Assembly: GCF_035918235.1 (NCBI RefSeq)
Contig: NZ_CP109486.1
Location: 682,001 to 746,000 of the forward strand
Direction of reading: 5' to 3'
DNA: 64,000 nucleotides
DNA from: Streptomyces sp. NBC_01445
Lineage (GTDB): Bacteria > Actinomycetota > Actinomycetes > Streptomycetales > Streptomycetaceae
The position numbers and the translations under genes were made by a program. Shown here one piece after another: positions 20,402 to 28,778 of the stretch (the stretch's first letter is position 1; every line of letters begins with the position of its first letter). The notes under the pieces were generated by a model. That model saw only the letters and a program-made list of their open reading frames with translations. It was not told the DNA's origin and searched no databases.

Positions 20402-21115
20402 TCAGTGTCCGGCGCTCATACCGCCGTCGACGTGCAGGATCTCGCCGGTGACGAAGGGAGCCGTCTCGAGGAAGACCACGGCGTCGACGATGTCGTCCAC
20501 CTCGCCCATCCGGCCGACCGGGTGCAGGGCGGCGAGGCTCTGGTGGGTCTCCTCCGGGTGCATCGGGGTCCGGATGGTGCCGGGCGACACGGCGTTGACG
20601 CGGATGCCGCGGGTGGCGTACTCGATGGCGAGGGACTTGGTGGCGGACTGCAGGCCGCCCTTGGTCAGCGAGGCCAGGACGGAGGGGACGCGGGAGTCCG
20701 CGTTGTCGACCAGGCTGGTAGTGACGTTGACGATGTGGCCGCCGCCCTGGGCCAGCATGTGCGGAACGACCAGCTGGGAGATCCGGAAGAACCCGGCCAG
20801 GTTCACGCCGGTGACGGTCGCGTAGTCGTCGGCCGTGTGGTCGGTGAAAGGCTTGGCGACGAAGACGCCCGCGTTGTTGACCAGGGTGTCGATCCGGCCG
20901 AACCGCTCCACTGCGGCGGCGACCACGCGTTCGGCGGTGGCCGGGTCGGCGATGTCGCCCTGGACGGTGAGGATGTCCGCGTCGTCGGCGGGCGCGATGG
21001 TGCGTGAGGTGGCGACGACGGCGTGGCCCAGCTTGCGGTAGGCCTCGACGAGGCCGGCTCCGATGCCCTGTGAGGCTCCGGTGACGATCGCGACCTTCTG
21101 GTTCTGAGAGCTCAT
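20402..21115 (-). CDS. SDR-family oxidoreductase with atypical active site
   Basis: 237 aa Rossmann short-chain dehydrogenase. Cofactor motif TGASQGIG, the VQGDIADP acidic patch, NNAG (VNNAGVFVAKPF), catalytic Ser region VTTSLVDN and the C-terminal PVGRMGEVDDI and GEILHVDGGMSAGH are clear. The expected YxxxK reads ASLTK, so the catalytic Tyr position (K minus 4) is Ala while the Lys is kept. It may therefore use another residue, or be a weak or different enzyme. It is the first gene of the pair with the SnoaL-like protein, behind a palindromic operator at 21161-21178. Confidence 0.85.
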   Translation of the reverse strand: MSSQNQKVAIVTGASQGIGAGLVEAYRKLGHAVVATSRTIAPADDADILTVQGDIADPATAERVVAAAVERFGRIDTLVNNAGVFVAKPFTDHTADDYATVTGVNLAGFFRISQLVVPHMLAQGGGHIVNVTTSLVDNADSRVPSVLASLTKGGLQSATKSLAIEYATRGIRVNAVSPGTIRTPMHPEETHQSLAALHPVGRMGEVDDIVDAVVFLETAPFVTGEILHVDGGMSAGH

Positions 21116-21160
21116 GACGGCCTTCTCCGAGTAGTGGCTGAGGTGCTCCCGGCCGGCTAC

Positions 21161-21178
21161 TAGCCGACCGGTCGCCTA
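21161..21178. promoter_or_regulatory. palindromic TetR-type operator, SDR promoter
   Basis: TA-N2-CGACCGGTCG-N2-TA, about 46 bases before the SDR start. The same 18-bp arrangement lies in front of the TetR gene at 23237-23254, so the TetR protein very likely binds both. Confidence 0.75.
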
Positions 21179-21280
21179 TTCGGAAAGCTAGGCGTCCCGC
21201 AAAGACGAAGTCAAAGGTCAGAGGGTCTTTTGCCAGGACCGGAATCCTCATTGCTGAGAGGCCCGGTCTCCCAGCGCACG

Positions 21281-22201
21281 TCAGCGGTGCGGGTCCCCTT
21301 CGGGCAGCCAGGCGTCCGGGGAGCGAAGTCCGAGGTCGTCGACGCCGGCGCAGAGCGCGTCGACGACGGCGAGCACCGCGCTACGCGTCTCGCCCTCGCG
21401 CCACACCAGCGACCAGGTCCAGTGCACCGTCGGCGCGACGACCTCGCGCCGCACCAGATCGGACGGCAGTGCGGTGGTCTGCCCCTTGGGCGAGTTGACG
21501 ACCGGCCGGCGGCTGCGGCGGACGTGGTCGAAGAAGGCGGGGCCGGTGATGCCGCCGTCGCAGATGCGCACCGCGTGGGCCCCGGTGTCGTGGCACAGCT
21601 GCTCGGCGTAGACGTTCCAGGACGACCAGGAAGTGGTGTCGTCGTCGAGGAGGACGGCGGTGTCCTGGGCGCGCACGTCTGCCGTGTCGGCGCCCGTGGC
21701 CACGGCGTAGAGCCGGTCGGCGCCGAGGAGGCGGGCGCGCAGGCCATGCCGTTTCAGCTCCTCGTCGCGTACCCAGCACACGGCGAGGTCCAGGCTGCCG
21801 TCGGCGACGCGAGCGGCCTGGGTGTGGGAGGGCGCGATCCAGGCGTCGACGTGCAGCCGGGCGACCCCGGCGGTGCGCGTGGTCAGGTCCGCGGGGAGCC
21901 AGTTGACGTAGCCGAGCCGGACCGCTTCCGAGCCCGCCAGCCGGCCGGCCCTGAGCTGAAGGTCGTCGGCCCGCTCCAGCAGCGCCCGGGTGTGCGGGAG
22001 CAGGGCGGCGCCGGCCGGGGTGAGGGACACCGAGCGGCGGTCGCGGTCGAAGAGTCGTACGCCGAGGTCGCGTTCGAGGGCCTTGATCTGTTGGGAGAGG
22101 GAGGGCCCGGCGATGAGGAGGCGCTCGGCGGCGCGGCCGAAGTTCAGCTCCTCGGCGACCGCGACGAAGTACCTCAACTGGCGTAGCTCCACGCTCGTCA
22201 T
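21281..22201 (-). CDS. LysR-family transcriptional regulator
   Basis: 306 aa. The N-terminal helix-turn-helix (ELRQLRYFVAVAEELNFGRA, SLSQQIKALERDLGVRLFDR, VSLTPAGAALLPHTRALL) is a canonical LysR domain. The effector domain is divergent after VRLGYVNWLP. It acts as a DNA-binding activator or repressor. It lies between the SDR operon and the muconolactone-isomerase-like gene, divergent from the latter by 139 bases, so the isomerase-like gene is a plausible target. Confidence 0.9.
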   Translation of the reverse strand: MTSVELRQLRYFVAVAEELNFGRAAERLLIAGPSLSQQIKALERDLGVRLFDRDRRSVSLTPAGAALLPHTRALLERADDLQLRAGRLAGSEAVRLGYVNWLPADLTTRTAGVARLHVDAWIAPSHTQAARVADGSLDLAVCWVRDEELKRHGLRARLLGADRLYAVATGADTADVRAQDTAVLLDDDTTSWSSWNVYAEQLCHDTGAHAVRICDGGITGPAFFDHVRRSRRPVVNSPKGQTTALPSDLVRREVVAPTVHWTWSLVWREGETRSAVLAVVDALCAGVDDLGLRSPDAWLPEGDPHR

Positions 22202-22340
22202 GCTACGCGGGCTGGGAGGCCGTATCTCTCAGCAGGAAGGCAACCTGTCGTGGCGTCCCGCGCCCGCAGCGGACAAGGCTGGGGGCAGGGAAGCCCGGCG
22301 CTCCGCCGTCCGGCGGGGCGGGCCCGAACGGAGCGAGAGC

Positions 22341-22628
22341 ATGCAGGAGTTCCTGGTCGAGATCACCACGACCATCCCCGACGGCACCAGCCAGGACGAG
22401 GTCGACCGGCGCCGCGCCGCCGAGGCCGTACGCGCCCGGGAACTGGCCGCCATCGGCCACCTGGCGAGGCTGTGGCGCCCGGTGGGCGAGCTGCGCAGCG
22501 TCGGCGTCTGGTGCGCCGCCGACGAGGCGGAACTCCACGAGAAGGTGCTCGGCACCCTGCCGCTGAGCCCATGGATGAGTTTTGCCGTGACGCCGCTGGA
22601 GTCCCACCCGAACGACCCCGGTCGCTGA
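22341..22628 (+). CDS. muconolactone delta-isomerase-like protein
   Basis: 95 aa from ATG 22341. EFLVEITTTIPDGTSQDEVD, ARELAAIGHLARLWRPVGE and LGTLPLSPWMSFAVTPLESH match the small decameric muconolactone isomerase family (CatC) of the beta-ketoadipate pathway, though no other pathway gene is present, so its substrate may differ. It converges on the TetR gene with adjacent stop codons (22628/22629). Confidence 0.85.
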   Translation: MQEFLVEITTTIPDGTSQDEVDRRRAAEAVRARELAAIGHLARLWRPVGELRSVGVWCAADEAELHEKVLGTLPLSPWMSFAVTPLESHPNDPGR

Positions 22629-23228
22629 TCAGGCGGCGCGGGCCCCGAGCAGGGCCAGGGAGTTGGCCCAAAGGGAGTTCAGCCGCCCGGTGTTGTTGTA
22701 GAGCTTCGCGAACATCACCTGGCCCTCCAGCTGGGCGACGACGGACCGCGCCGCCTCCCGGGTGTCGGTCACGGTGACGTCCCCGCGGTCGAGGGCCTCG
22801 GTGACGACCGCGTCGACCATCTCGACCTGGTCGTCGAAGATCTCCTGCAGTCGTGTGCGGACGGCCTCGGTCCGGTTACTCATCTCCAGACTGAGGTTGC
22901 CGAACAGACAGCCCGGCACGGTGCCGCAGTCCTGCTGTCCGGTACGCAGCCCGGCCTCCGTCTGCGCGAACAACTGCCGCAGCCGCTTCAGCGGTTCGCC
23001 GGCGCCGCTCAGGACGCGCGTCCACTCCCGCCGCTGGTCCGCCCAGTGCTCGTCGACAACGGCCAGCGCGAGCGCTTCCTTCGATTCGAAGAAGTAGTAG
23101 AAGCTGCCCTTCGGCACGCCGGCCGCCTTGCAGATCTCGGCCACTCCCAGCGCCGAGTAACCACGCGCCTCGAAGAGCGACCGCCCGGCCGCGAGGACCT
23201 TCTCCCTGGCGTCACTGGTCCTGCCCAT
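22629..23228 (-). CDS. TetR-family regulator
   Basis: 199 aa. The HTH (AREKVLAAGRSLFEARGYSA, GVAEICKAAGVPKGSFYYFF, ESKEALALAVVD) is typical; the ligand domain contains CGTVPGCLFGNLSLEMS, as in the AcnR/YcdC-like group that responds to small electrophiles or lipophiles. A palindrome 9 bases upstream of the start recurs at the SDR promoter, arguing for self-repression and control of the SDR/SnoaL pair. Confidence 0.9.
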   Translation of the reverse strand: MGRTSDAREKVLAAGRSLFEARGYSALGVAEICKAAGVPKGSFYYFFESKEALALAVVDEHWADQRREWTRVLSGAGEPLKRLRQLFAQTEAGLRTGQQDCGTVPGCLFGNLSLEMSNRTEAVRTRLQEIFDDQVEMVDAVVTEALDRGDVTVTDTREAARSVVAQLEGQVMFAKLYNNTGRLNSLWANSLALLGARAA

Positions 23229-23236
23229 ACGGCAAC

Positions 23237-23254
23237 TATACGACCGGTCGGCTA
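23237..23254. promoter_or_regulatory. palindromic TetR-type operator, tetR promoter
   Basis: TA-N2-CGACCGGTCG-N2-TA; the ten-base centre is a perfect palindrome identical to that at 21165-21174. Confidence 0.75.
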
Positions 23255-23439
23255 TCTACGATCGGGGATGATGCGTCGGCAGGCACGGTCTTCCACTCGG
23301 ATCACGGGGTGTCGAGAACTCCATGATCTTCGAAGCCGTGCGCGGGCTGGCCCCGGCTCCGGTGACGCGCGGCGCGCACCTGCGCGAGCTGCCCGTCGAA
23401 GAGTGCTGTGGGCAGGTCGGACAACGCCTGGATCCGCAC

Positions 23440-24333
23440 CTAACCGAGTGCCGGAGGGTCCTCGGCTGGACGGCGTCCCCAGGCCGAGATGAGCGGCGCG
23501 AGTGTCAGGTCGAGTGTGCCCGCGTGGATGGCGGCCAGGTGCGCGTCGATCTCGGCGTCGTCGGCCAGGCCGGCCGCGAGCAGCTCGCCGCGCACGTGCC
23601 GGATGGTCGCCGCCTCCAGCCGGTCGCAGGCCGGCCCGCCGACCGGGAATGAGCCCGCCGCGGCGACATCCACCAAGCCGGCCTCACGCAATGCCCGCGG
23701 CAGTGTCCGGCCGTAGCGCAGGTCCGCGCCGCGGCGCGCCAGCAGCTCCCGGACCGCGTCGCGCAGCCGGTTGGCCCGCCGCTGCGCAGGGCCGCTGTCG
23801 TCCAGGCATGCCAGTGGCTGCAGAGCGGTATCGGCGTCCTCGACCAGCAGCCAGCCGCCGGGCCGTAGCGCTGCCGCCATCGTGGCCAACGCGCGAGCCC
23901 GGTCGGGTACATGGACCAGCACGAGCCGGGCGTGCACCAGATCGAACGTCCCCGGCTCCGGGGGCGGATCAGCGGCGACGTCGTGCCGGCGCACCTCGTA
24001 CCCGTCGCCTGCCTTCAGCCACGACGGGTCGATGTCCGTGGACAGCACGTGCCCGGTCGGACCGACGGCCGCCGCGAGCGCCTCCGGGACACTGGGGCCA
24101 CCGGCCCCCACTTCCCAGCAGCGCGAGCCGGCCCTGACCCCCAGCCGATCGAAGTGCCCGCGCGTCACACCGTCGAACAGCTCGGCCAGCCAAACGAATC
24201 GCTCGCCCGCCTCGGCGCGCGCGTTGTCCAGCAGGTACCCGCGGGCGGGAGCGGACTCTCCACCGAGCGCGGCAGTCCCGCCTATCGGATCCGGTCGGCC
24301 ACCGGCGTGCGGCGGGCGAGGCGAGGAGGTCAT
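23440..24333 (-). CDS. class I SAM-dependent methyltransferase
   Basis: 297 aa. Motif I is CWEVGAGGPSVPEALA, motif II TDIDPSWL, then RRHDVAADPPPEPGTFDLVH and ARLVLVHVPDR (post-I/II), and ALRPGGWLLVEDAD (motif III). A PARGYLLDNARAEAGERF leader before the domain is typical of Streptomyces small-molecule methyltransferases. Substrate unknown; no biosynthetic neighbours. Confidence 0.88.
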   Translation of the reverse strand: MTSSPRPPHAGGRPDPIGGTAALGGESAPARGYLLDNARAEAGERFVWLAELFDGVTRGHFDRLGVRAGSRCWEVGAGGPSVPEALAAAVGPTGHVLSTDIDPSWLKAGDGYEVRRHDVAADPPPEPGTFDLVHARLVLVHVPDRARALATMAAALRPGGWLLVEDADTALQPLACLDDSGPAQRRANRLRDAVRELLARRGADLRYGRTLPRALREAGLVDVAAAGSFPVGGPACDRLEAATIRHVRGELLAAGLADDAEIDAHLAAIHAGTLDLTLAPLISAWGRRPAEDPPALG

Positions 24334-24544
24334 GACTACATGGTCAACCTCCCCAGGCCGCCAGCGCCACGAGGCCGGGAGAGGGATGTCTCACACGGCC
24401 AGCGGATCCAGCAGATGCACGTCCCCGTTCGTGACGGGTGGTACCTCTTCTCCAGTTCGGGATCCGGGGCTGAGACCACACACCGACACTGTCTTACTCC
24501 GAGGGCTTCCCACCCGACAGACCGTCATGAACCGGACACCATCC

Positions 24545-24790
24545 GACTACGCCGAAGCCCTGCCCACTCCAGGGAGGCCTTCTCGGCCTGGTCCGAGGCG
24601 AGTTGCCAGCGTAATTTCGTCGCCACCCAGTCGGTCACGTACGCACAGCGGCCGCCGGCGAACGGCGGCAGCCACTGCGTCGGATCCGGGCCCGCCTTGG
24701 ACCGGCTCGTCTTCGCCGCACCGCCGTCAGTGAGCGCGGATCCCCGAGCACTGGTTCCCAACCTCGCCGGAGCCGAACGCTGCAGACGCT
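24545..24790 (-). pseudogene. HNH endonuclease (DUF1524-type) 3' fragment
   Basis: One minus-strand frame has PVLGDPRSLTAV and the next has SRSKAGPDPTQWLPPFAGGR then CAYVTDWVATKLRWQL. Together they match the C-terminal third of secreted HNH nucleases (GDPxNLxxV...KGxxDPxxWLPP...CxYxxxWVxxKxRW), separated by one frameshift. The catalytic His region is missing. Confidence 0.65.
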
Positions 24791-24837
24791 CCCAGACGTG
24801 CCGCTGTCTGGTCTTGGCAGGCTTGACACAAGATAGG

Positions 24838-25121
24838 GGCATCCTGAACACACACGTCAGCCGCACCATGCGGAAGCTGATCGACGCCCGATCATGGCTG
24901 ACCGTCTAGCAACTACCGGCCCATGAAGCCGAGTTCACGATTTCAACTCAGTCGAAGGCGTGTGGTCGCACCTGAAGCGCTCACTGGCCAACCTCACCAA
25001 ACACAGCCTCGACCAGCTCACTGCGCCGGTGAGGACCCGGCTCAAACAGATGCAGTACCGGCCCCGCCTCAGCGACGGCCTCATCGCCGAGACCGACCTC
25101 GGCTTCCAACCGCCGTAACCT
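24838..25121 (+). pseudogene. IS630-family transposase, 3' fragment
   Basis: A first frame gives THVSRTMRKLIDARSWLTV; after degraded sequence a second frame gives EGVWSHLKRSLANLTKHSLD and LKQMQYRPRLSDGLIAET. This is the end of IS630-type transposases, including the catalytic Glu region (NPVEGVWSHLK) with the NP lost. Broken. Confidence 0.75.
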
Positions 25122-25356
25122 CAGCCGTTGAAGATCCCTAGCTATACGGTGGCCAGCGCCCCGTCCATTTCTCTATATGCGCGCAGGTCAGCGCGCATGC
25201 GCCCTCAGTCGCAGCGATCGTTTGGGAGAAAGCTGGGAGAAGAGTCCACCGGATAGGCTCCAGTGAAGACGCTGCCGACAGAGTGACACGGCTCCCGAGG
25301 CAGGAGACCACGTACGGACGCGGCGCTCGGGGTGCCGGAGGGACGGAGCGAAACAA

Positions 25357-25401
25357 ACGGTCACCGCCCGATCCCGGGATCTGGAACCAGGCGGTGACCG
25401 T
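25357..25401. terminator. hairpin terminator
   Basis: ACGGTCACCGCC (25357-25368) pairs perfectly with GGCGGTGACCGT (25390-25401), 50 bases beyond the lipoprotein stop. It would end transcription of the two-gene minus-strand operon. The 25131-25356 sequence next to it has no gene I can support. Confidence 0.7.
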
Positions 25402-25450
25402 GCCTGGCACTCACTCCATGCTGAGGCTGGGCAACACGCTGTGGGTTGCC

Positions 25451-25957
25451 TTACCGCTCTTCCTTCGGCGGCTCGCCGCGCCCAATCGTCATGGACCAGT
25501 GCACCGTTGAGGGCGCAACGACGGCAACCGTGCCCTCCTTGTCCGTCCCTGACATGTTGACCATGTTGTAGGCGGTGCTCGCTTCACCATCGACGCATGC
25601 CAGGGGAAATGCGGCGTGGACGGTCTTCACGGAGACCTTCAACTCCCCTTTTCCTTGGCATCGCACAGCGATGATGAGGGCGTCCCCCTTCTGGCCCTTC
25701 TTGAAGGGGAAGATGCGGCTCCCGCGAGTCTCTTCTTGGCGAGCGGCGAGAGTCTCGTCCTGGTCCAACTCCGGCGGAACTTTCACCGGGGGCTGGTCAG
25801 GCGTGGCGGGTACCGAAGTACTGTGGGCGGCCGATGCGCTGGGCTTCGCAGACCTTGTGGAGCCGCCATCATCTGAGTGATCAGACGAGCAAGCTGCTAT
25901 CAGCGGCAACATGGCTGCTGACAGAAGGCTCAGTCCTGCGAGGAACTGGCGGGACAC
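25451..25957 (-). CDS. putative lipoprotein
   Basis: 168 aa from GTG 25957, which shares one base with the upstream stop (TAGTG). A hydrophobic signal ends in LIAAC, a lipobox, so it is likely lipid-anchored outside the membrane. A Ser/Pro linker leads to a domain with GSRIFPFKKGQKGDALIIAV and RCQGKGELKVSVKTV and a late THWSM-like segment (TVHWSMTIGRG); two Cys (VRCQ, PLACVDG) may pair. Function not recognised. Cotranscribed with the secreted protein upstream. Confidence 0.7.
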   Translation of the reverse strand: MSRQFLAGLSLLSAAMLPLIAACSSDHSDDGGSTRSAKPSASAAHSTSVPATPDQPPVKVPPELDQDETLAARQEETRGSRIFPFKKGQKGDALIIAVRCQGKGELKVSVKTVHAAFPLACVDGEASTAYNMVNMSGTDKEGTVAVVAPSTVHWSMTIGRGEPPKEER

Positions 25958-26331
25958 TATGCCTTCGTCTCCCAGATGTACCAACCAACATTGCGCGGCG
26001 AGTAGAGCGTCGCGTTGGTCTTAACGCCCTTGGTGCAGTTGGCGTGGTACTGGCTGTAGCCATTGCTCTTCAGGCGGTACACCCCGTCCTTGGCGTGGAT
26101 AACGGTGTGGGCTGGGGTAGTGGTCGCGCACGAGTTGCCGAACTTGGCAGTGAGCTCGCCGGCGCCCTCCTCGTCGAGGTCCCCCTCCTCGGGCTCCGCC
26201 GGAGGCTCCGTCTGCACGACCACAGGTTCGGGCGCCGGATCCTCCGCGAAAGCCGGGCCTGCTGTACCCAGCGCGGCTATCGCAAAGGTCGGCACAAGCA
26301 GCAGCGACGCCGCTCTTGTAAGGCGCATCAA
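25957..26331 (-). CDS. small secreted protein
   Basis: 124 aa with a signal peptide (RAASLLLVPTFAIAALG, cleavage after AFA). A Pro/Glu-rich acidic linker precedes a compact domain ending YHANCTKGVKTNATLYSPRN then VGWYIWETKA, with two Cys. Family not recognised. It is the first gene of an operon with the downstream lipoprotein; both are exported, so they may act together at the envelope. Confidence 0.65.
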   Translation of the reverse strand: MMRLTRAASLLLVPTFAIAALGTAGPAFAEDPAPEPVVVQTEPPAEPEEGDLDEEGAGELTAKFGNSCATTTPAHTVIHAKDGVYRLKSNGYSQYHANCTKGVKTNATLYSPRNVGWYIWETKA

Positions 26332-26592
26332 AGTTCCCCTCCCGGTCAGACCAGGGGCGGACCACCTGCGGCGATCCCCCCGATCGCAGGCCTGATCTTG
26401 CAGTGCACCGCATTACACAACAAGGCCATTGCGGGACTCCTGAGGAAAATCTGAGCTTCCGGTAGCGGACACGCAAAATTCATGCATTTAGGGCGTCCGC
26501 CAGTAGGTGCCGAAAACTGAGTGAGCGTAACTGCAAAGGCACGGTTCGCCCGATCATGAATTCTCTACGCTTCGTGATCACAGGGGGGATCC

Positions 26593-27310
26593 GTGCCGGC
26601 CGTCCCGTCACGCATTCTGGATCCGACACGCGACCAGTGCCTCGCGCTGCTGCCTGAGCGTCAGGATCGCCATCCGTGGGGTCGCCACAACCCGCGCATC
26701 AGTGACCAGGTGGTCTTCGACCGCCTGTTGCAGGTCCTGGTCTTCGGGCGCGGATACAAGCGGGTGGCCGACCATCTGTGCTCGGCGACCACCTTGCGCC
26801 GCCGCCGGGACGAGCGGATCGCAGCTGGGGTGATGGAGACCCTGAGGCTGCTTGTACTCGCCTGCTATGACCGGGCATACCGCTCGTCACCGACCCAGCG
26901 CCGGCCACCACCCGCGACCACACGCTACTGCCCGCCACTCTCGACCAATTCGCCGATCTGGAAGCTTCTCTGGGGCCGCTGCCCGAGCATCCGCGGCTGA
27001 GCCTGGACGCCGGGTACGACTACGCAGCATGGTTCACCTCGACCTGAAGGCCCGCGGGATCACCGACCAAATCGCCGAGCGCGGCGCGAAAACCCCGATC
27101 CAGACAGGCGGATGCTGGGTGATCGAACGTACGAACTCCTGGATGAACAACTTCGGCAAGCTCCGCCGCTGCACCGAGCGACGAAGAGCTCCCATCGAGT
27201 TCTTCATCGCCCTGGCCAGCGCCATCATCACCGTCCGCTGCCTGATCCGCGGCGCCTGGCCCCGCTACCGCTGGGACACCCGCCCACGAAGCCCCCCCCG
27301 CATCCGATGA
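26593..27310 (+). pseudogene. IS5-family transposase with internal deletion
   Basis: Begins at GTG 26593 with VPSRILDPTRDQCLALLPER and ISDQVVFDRLLQVLVFGRGY as in IS1647-like elements. About 60 residues around the first catalytic Asp are missing, the frame shifts, then LKARGITDQIAERGAKTPIQ, CWVIERTNSWMNNFGKLRRC (final Glu) and TVRCLIRGAWPRYRWDTRP. The protein cannot be functional. Confidence 0.85.
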
Positions 27311-27388
27311 CCCACGCGGCGGGTACAGACGGGCTGTCGGTCGCCCGACTATGTGGGACGGCGGGCCTCATCGCGTTGACGGCGACCG

Positions 27389-28447
27389 TCACGCTGTCAC
27401 CACGGGTACGCCGTCCGGGCGGTCGGCAAGCAGGGCCGCGATGTGGTCCGCGCAGCGAAGGGCCGCCCTGGCCATGGCGCTCCTGGTCATCCCGGCCACA
27501 TGCGGGGTCAGCAGGGCGTTCGGCAGACCGACGAGCGGCGAGGCGAAGGCGGCGTGCTCGTGCTCGAAGGTGTCGATGGCGGCCGCCACGAGCGGGTGCG
27601 CGGGGTCGCGCAGCGCCTCGGCCAGCACCTGCTCGTCAACGATCCCGCCCCGGGCGGTATTCAGCAGGATCGACCCCGGACGCATCAGATCGAGCTCCGC
27701 CCGCCCGATCAGCCCTCGGGTCTGCGAAGTGAGCGGCAGGTGCAGGGAGACCACGTCACTGGTCGCCAGCAGTGCCGCGAGAGAGCGGGCCCGGGGCACC
27801 GACGCCTCGGCCGGACCCCGTGAGAAGGCCTGGACTTCCATGCCCAGGGCCGTCGCCCGCTCGGCCAGTGCTAGGCCGATCCGACCCACCCCGACGATGC
27901 CCAGGGTCAGCTCCGACAGCTCCACCGCCGGTACGGCCGATGCGCGCCAACTACCGTCGTGCGAGGCCTCGTTGTGTGCCGGGAGATGTCGGGTCAGGGC
28001 GAGTAGCTGGGCCAGGGGGAACTCTGCGACCGCGTTCGCGTTGGACCCCGGGGTATGAGTGACCGCGACCCCGTGACGGGCGGCGGCTTCCAACTCGACG
28101 TGATCGGTACCCGCCCCGGCCCGCCCGACCACGCGGAGCCGGTTGGCCAGCATGGCGTCGGTCGCCGCCGCGAGGAACGCGGCGCGCAGCGGCACACCGG
28201 CACGGGACTTGACCGCGTGGTAGCCGAGTCCATCCCGGACGGTCTCGGCGAGCAGCGCGGACTCGTCGAAGGCGTCGAAGTCGGTGAAGTCCACCCGGCC
28301 GGCCCAGGCAGCCCGCGCCCCGGCGTGATCGGCCACCCGCCGGAGATTCAGCGTGACGGCCAGCCCGTGGCCGAGCAGACGCTCCAGCTCCCGACCAAGC
28401 AACTCGCCAGGAGCCGCGTCCAGCAGCAGGACTCGGGCCCGCTCCAT
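27389..28447 (-). CDS. D-isomer-specific 2-hydroxyacid dehydrogenase
   Basis: 352 aa. NAD-binding GIVGVGRIGLALAERA, LNTARGGIVDEQVLAEAL with the catalytic Arg region, an IDTFEHEH Glu-containing segment, and LLTPHVAGMTRSAMAR with the catalytic His. VVGRAGAGTDHVELEAA is the usual interdomain strand. It resembles phosphoglycerate-dehydrogenase-like enzymes that reduce 2-oxoacids with NAD(P)H. It is divergent from a LacI regulator across about 330 bases, a likely regulatory pair. Confidence 0.9.
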   Translation of the reverse strand: MERARVLLLDAAPGELLGRELERLLGHGLAVTLNLRRVADHAGARAAWAGRVDFTDFDAFDESALLAETVRDGLGYHAVKSRAGVPLRAAFLAAATDAMLANRLRVVGRAGAGTDHVELEAAARHGVAVTHTPGSNANAVAEFPLAQLLALTRHLPAHNEASHDGSWRASAVPAVELSELTLGIVGVGRIGLALAERATALGMEVQAFSRGPAEASVPRARSLAALLATSDVVSLHLPLTSQTRGLIGRAELDLMRPGSILLNTARGGIVDEQVLAEALRDPAHPLVAAAIDTFEHEHAAFASPLVGLPNALLTPHVAGMTRSAMARAALRCADHIAALLADRPDGVPVVTA

Positions 28448-28778
28448 ACGATCCCCCCTTCCCCGGCACGGACCCTACTGCGATCCAGGGACTGGCCACC
28501 GAGAGACCCGCGCCAGCCCGATCCCGCACCTACCGGCAGAGCCTCCTACATGGATTACTCACGCCGGAGGCTGTCCCGAGCGGCGGACCAACGGGCAGAA
28601 GGCCCCTCGTTCGCCCAGGAGGCCCTCTGGATTTCCACTGCTGAGTTGTGACGGGAGGAGTCCCCCGCAACGGAAAGTCCATTTGGGGACGTGCGACCCT
28701 GACTCGATCCCCGGCCCGGGATGCGTCGGCGAAGATGGAACTGTCCACCGTGCACGCCAGCGAGGAGTCCTTGCGCAG

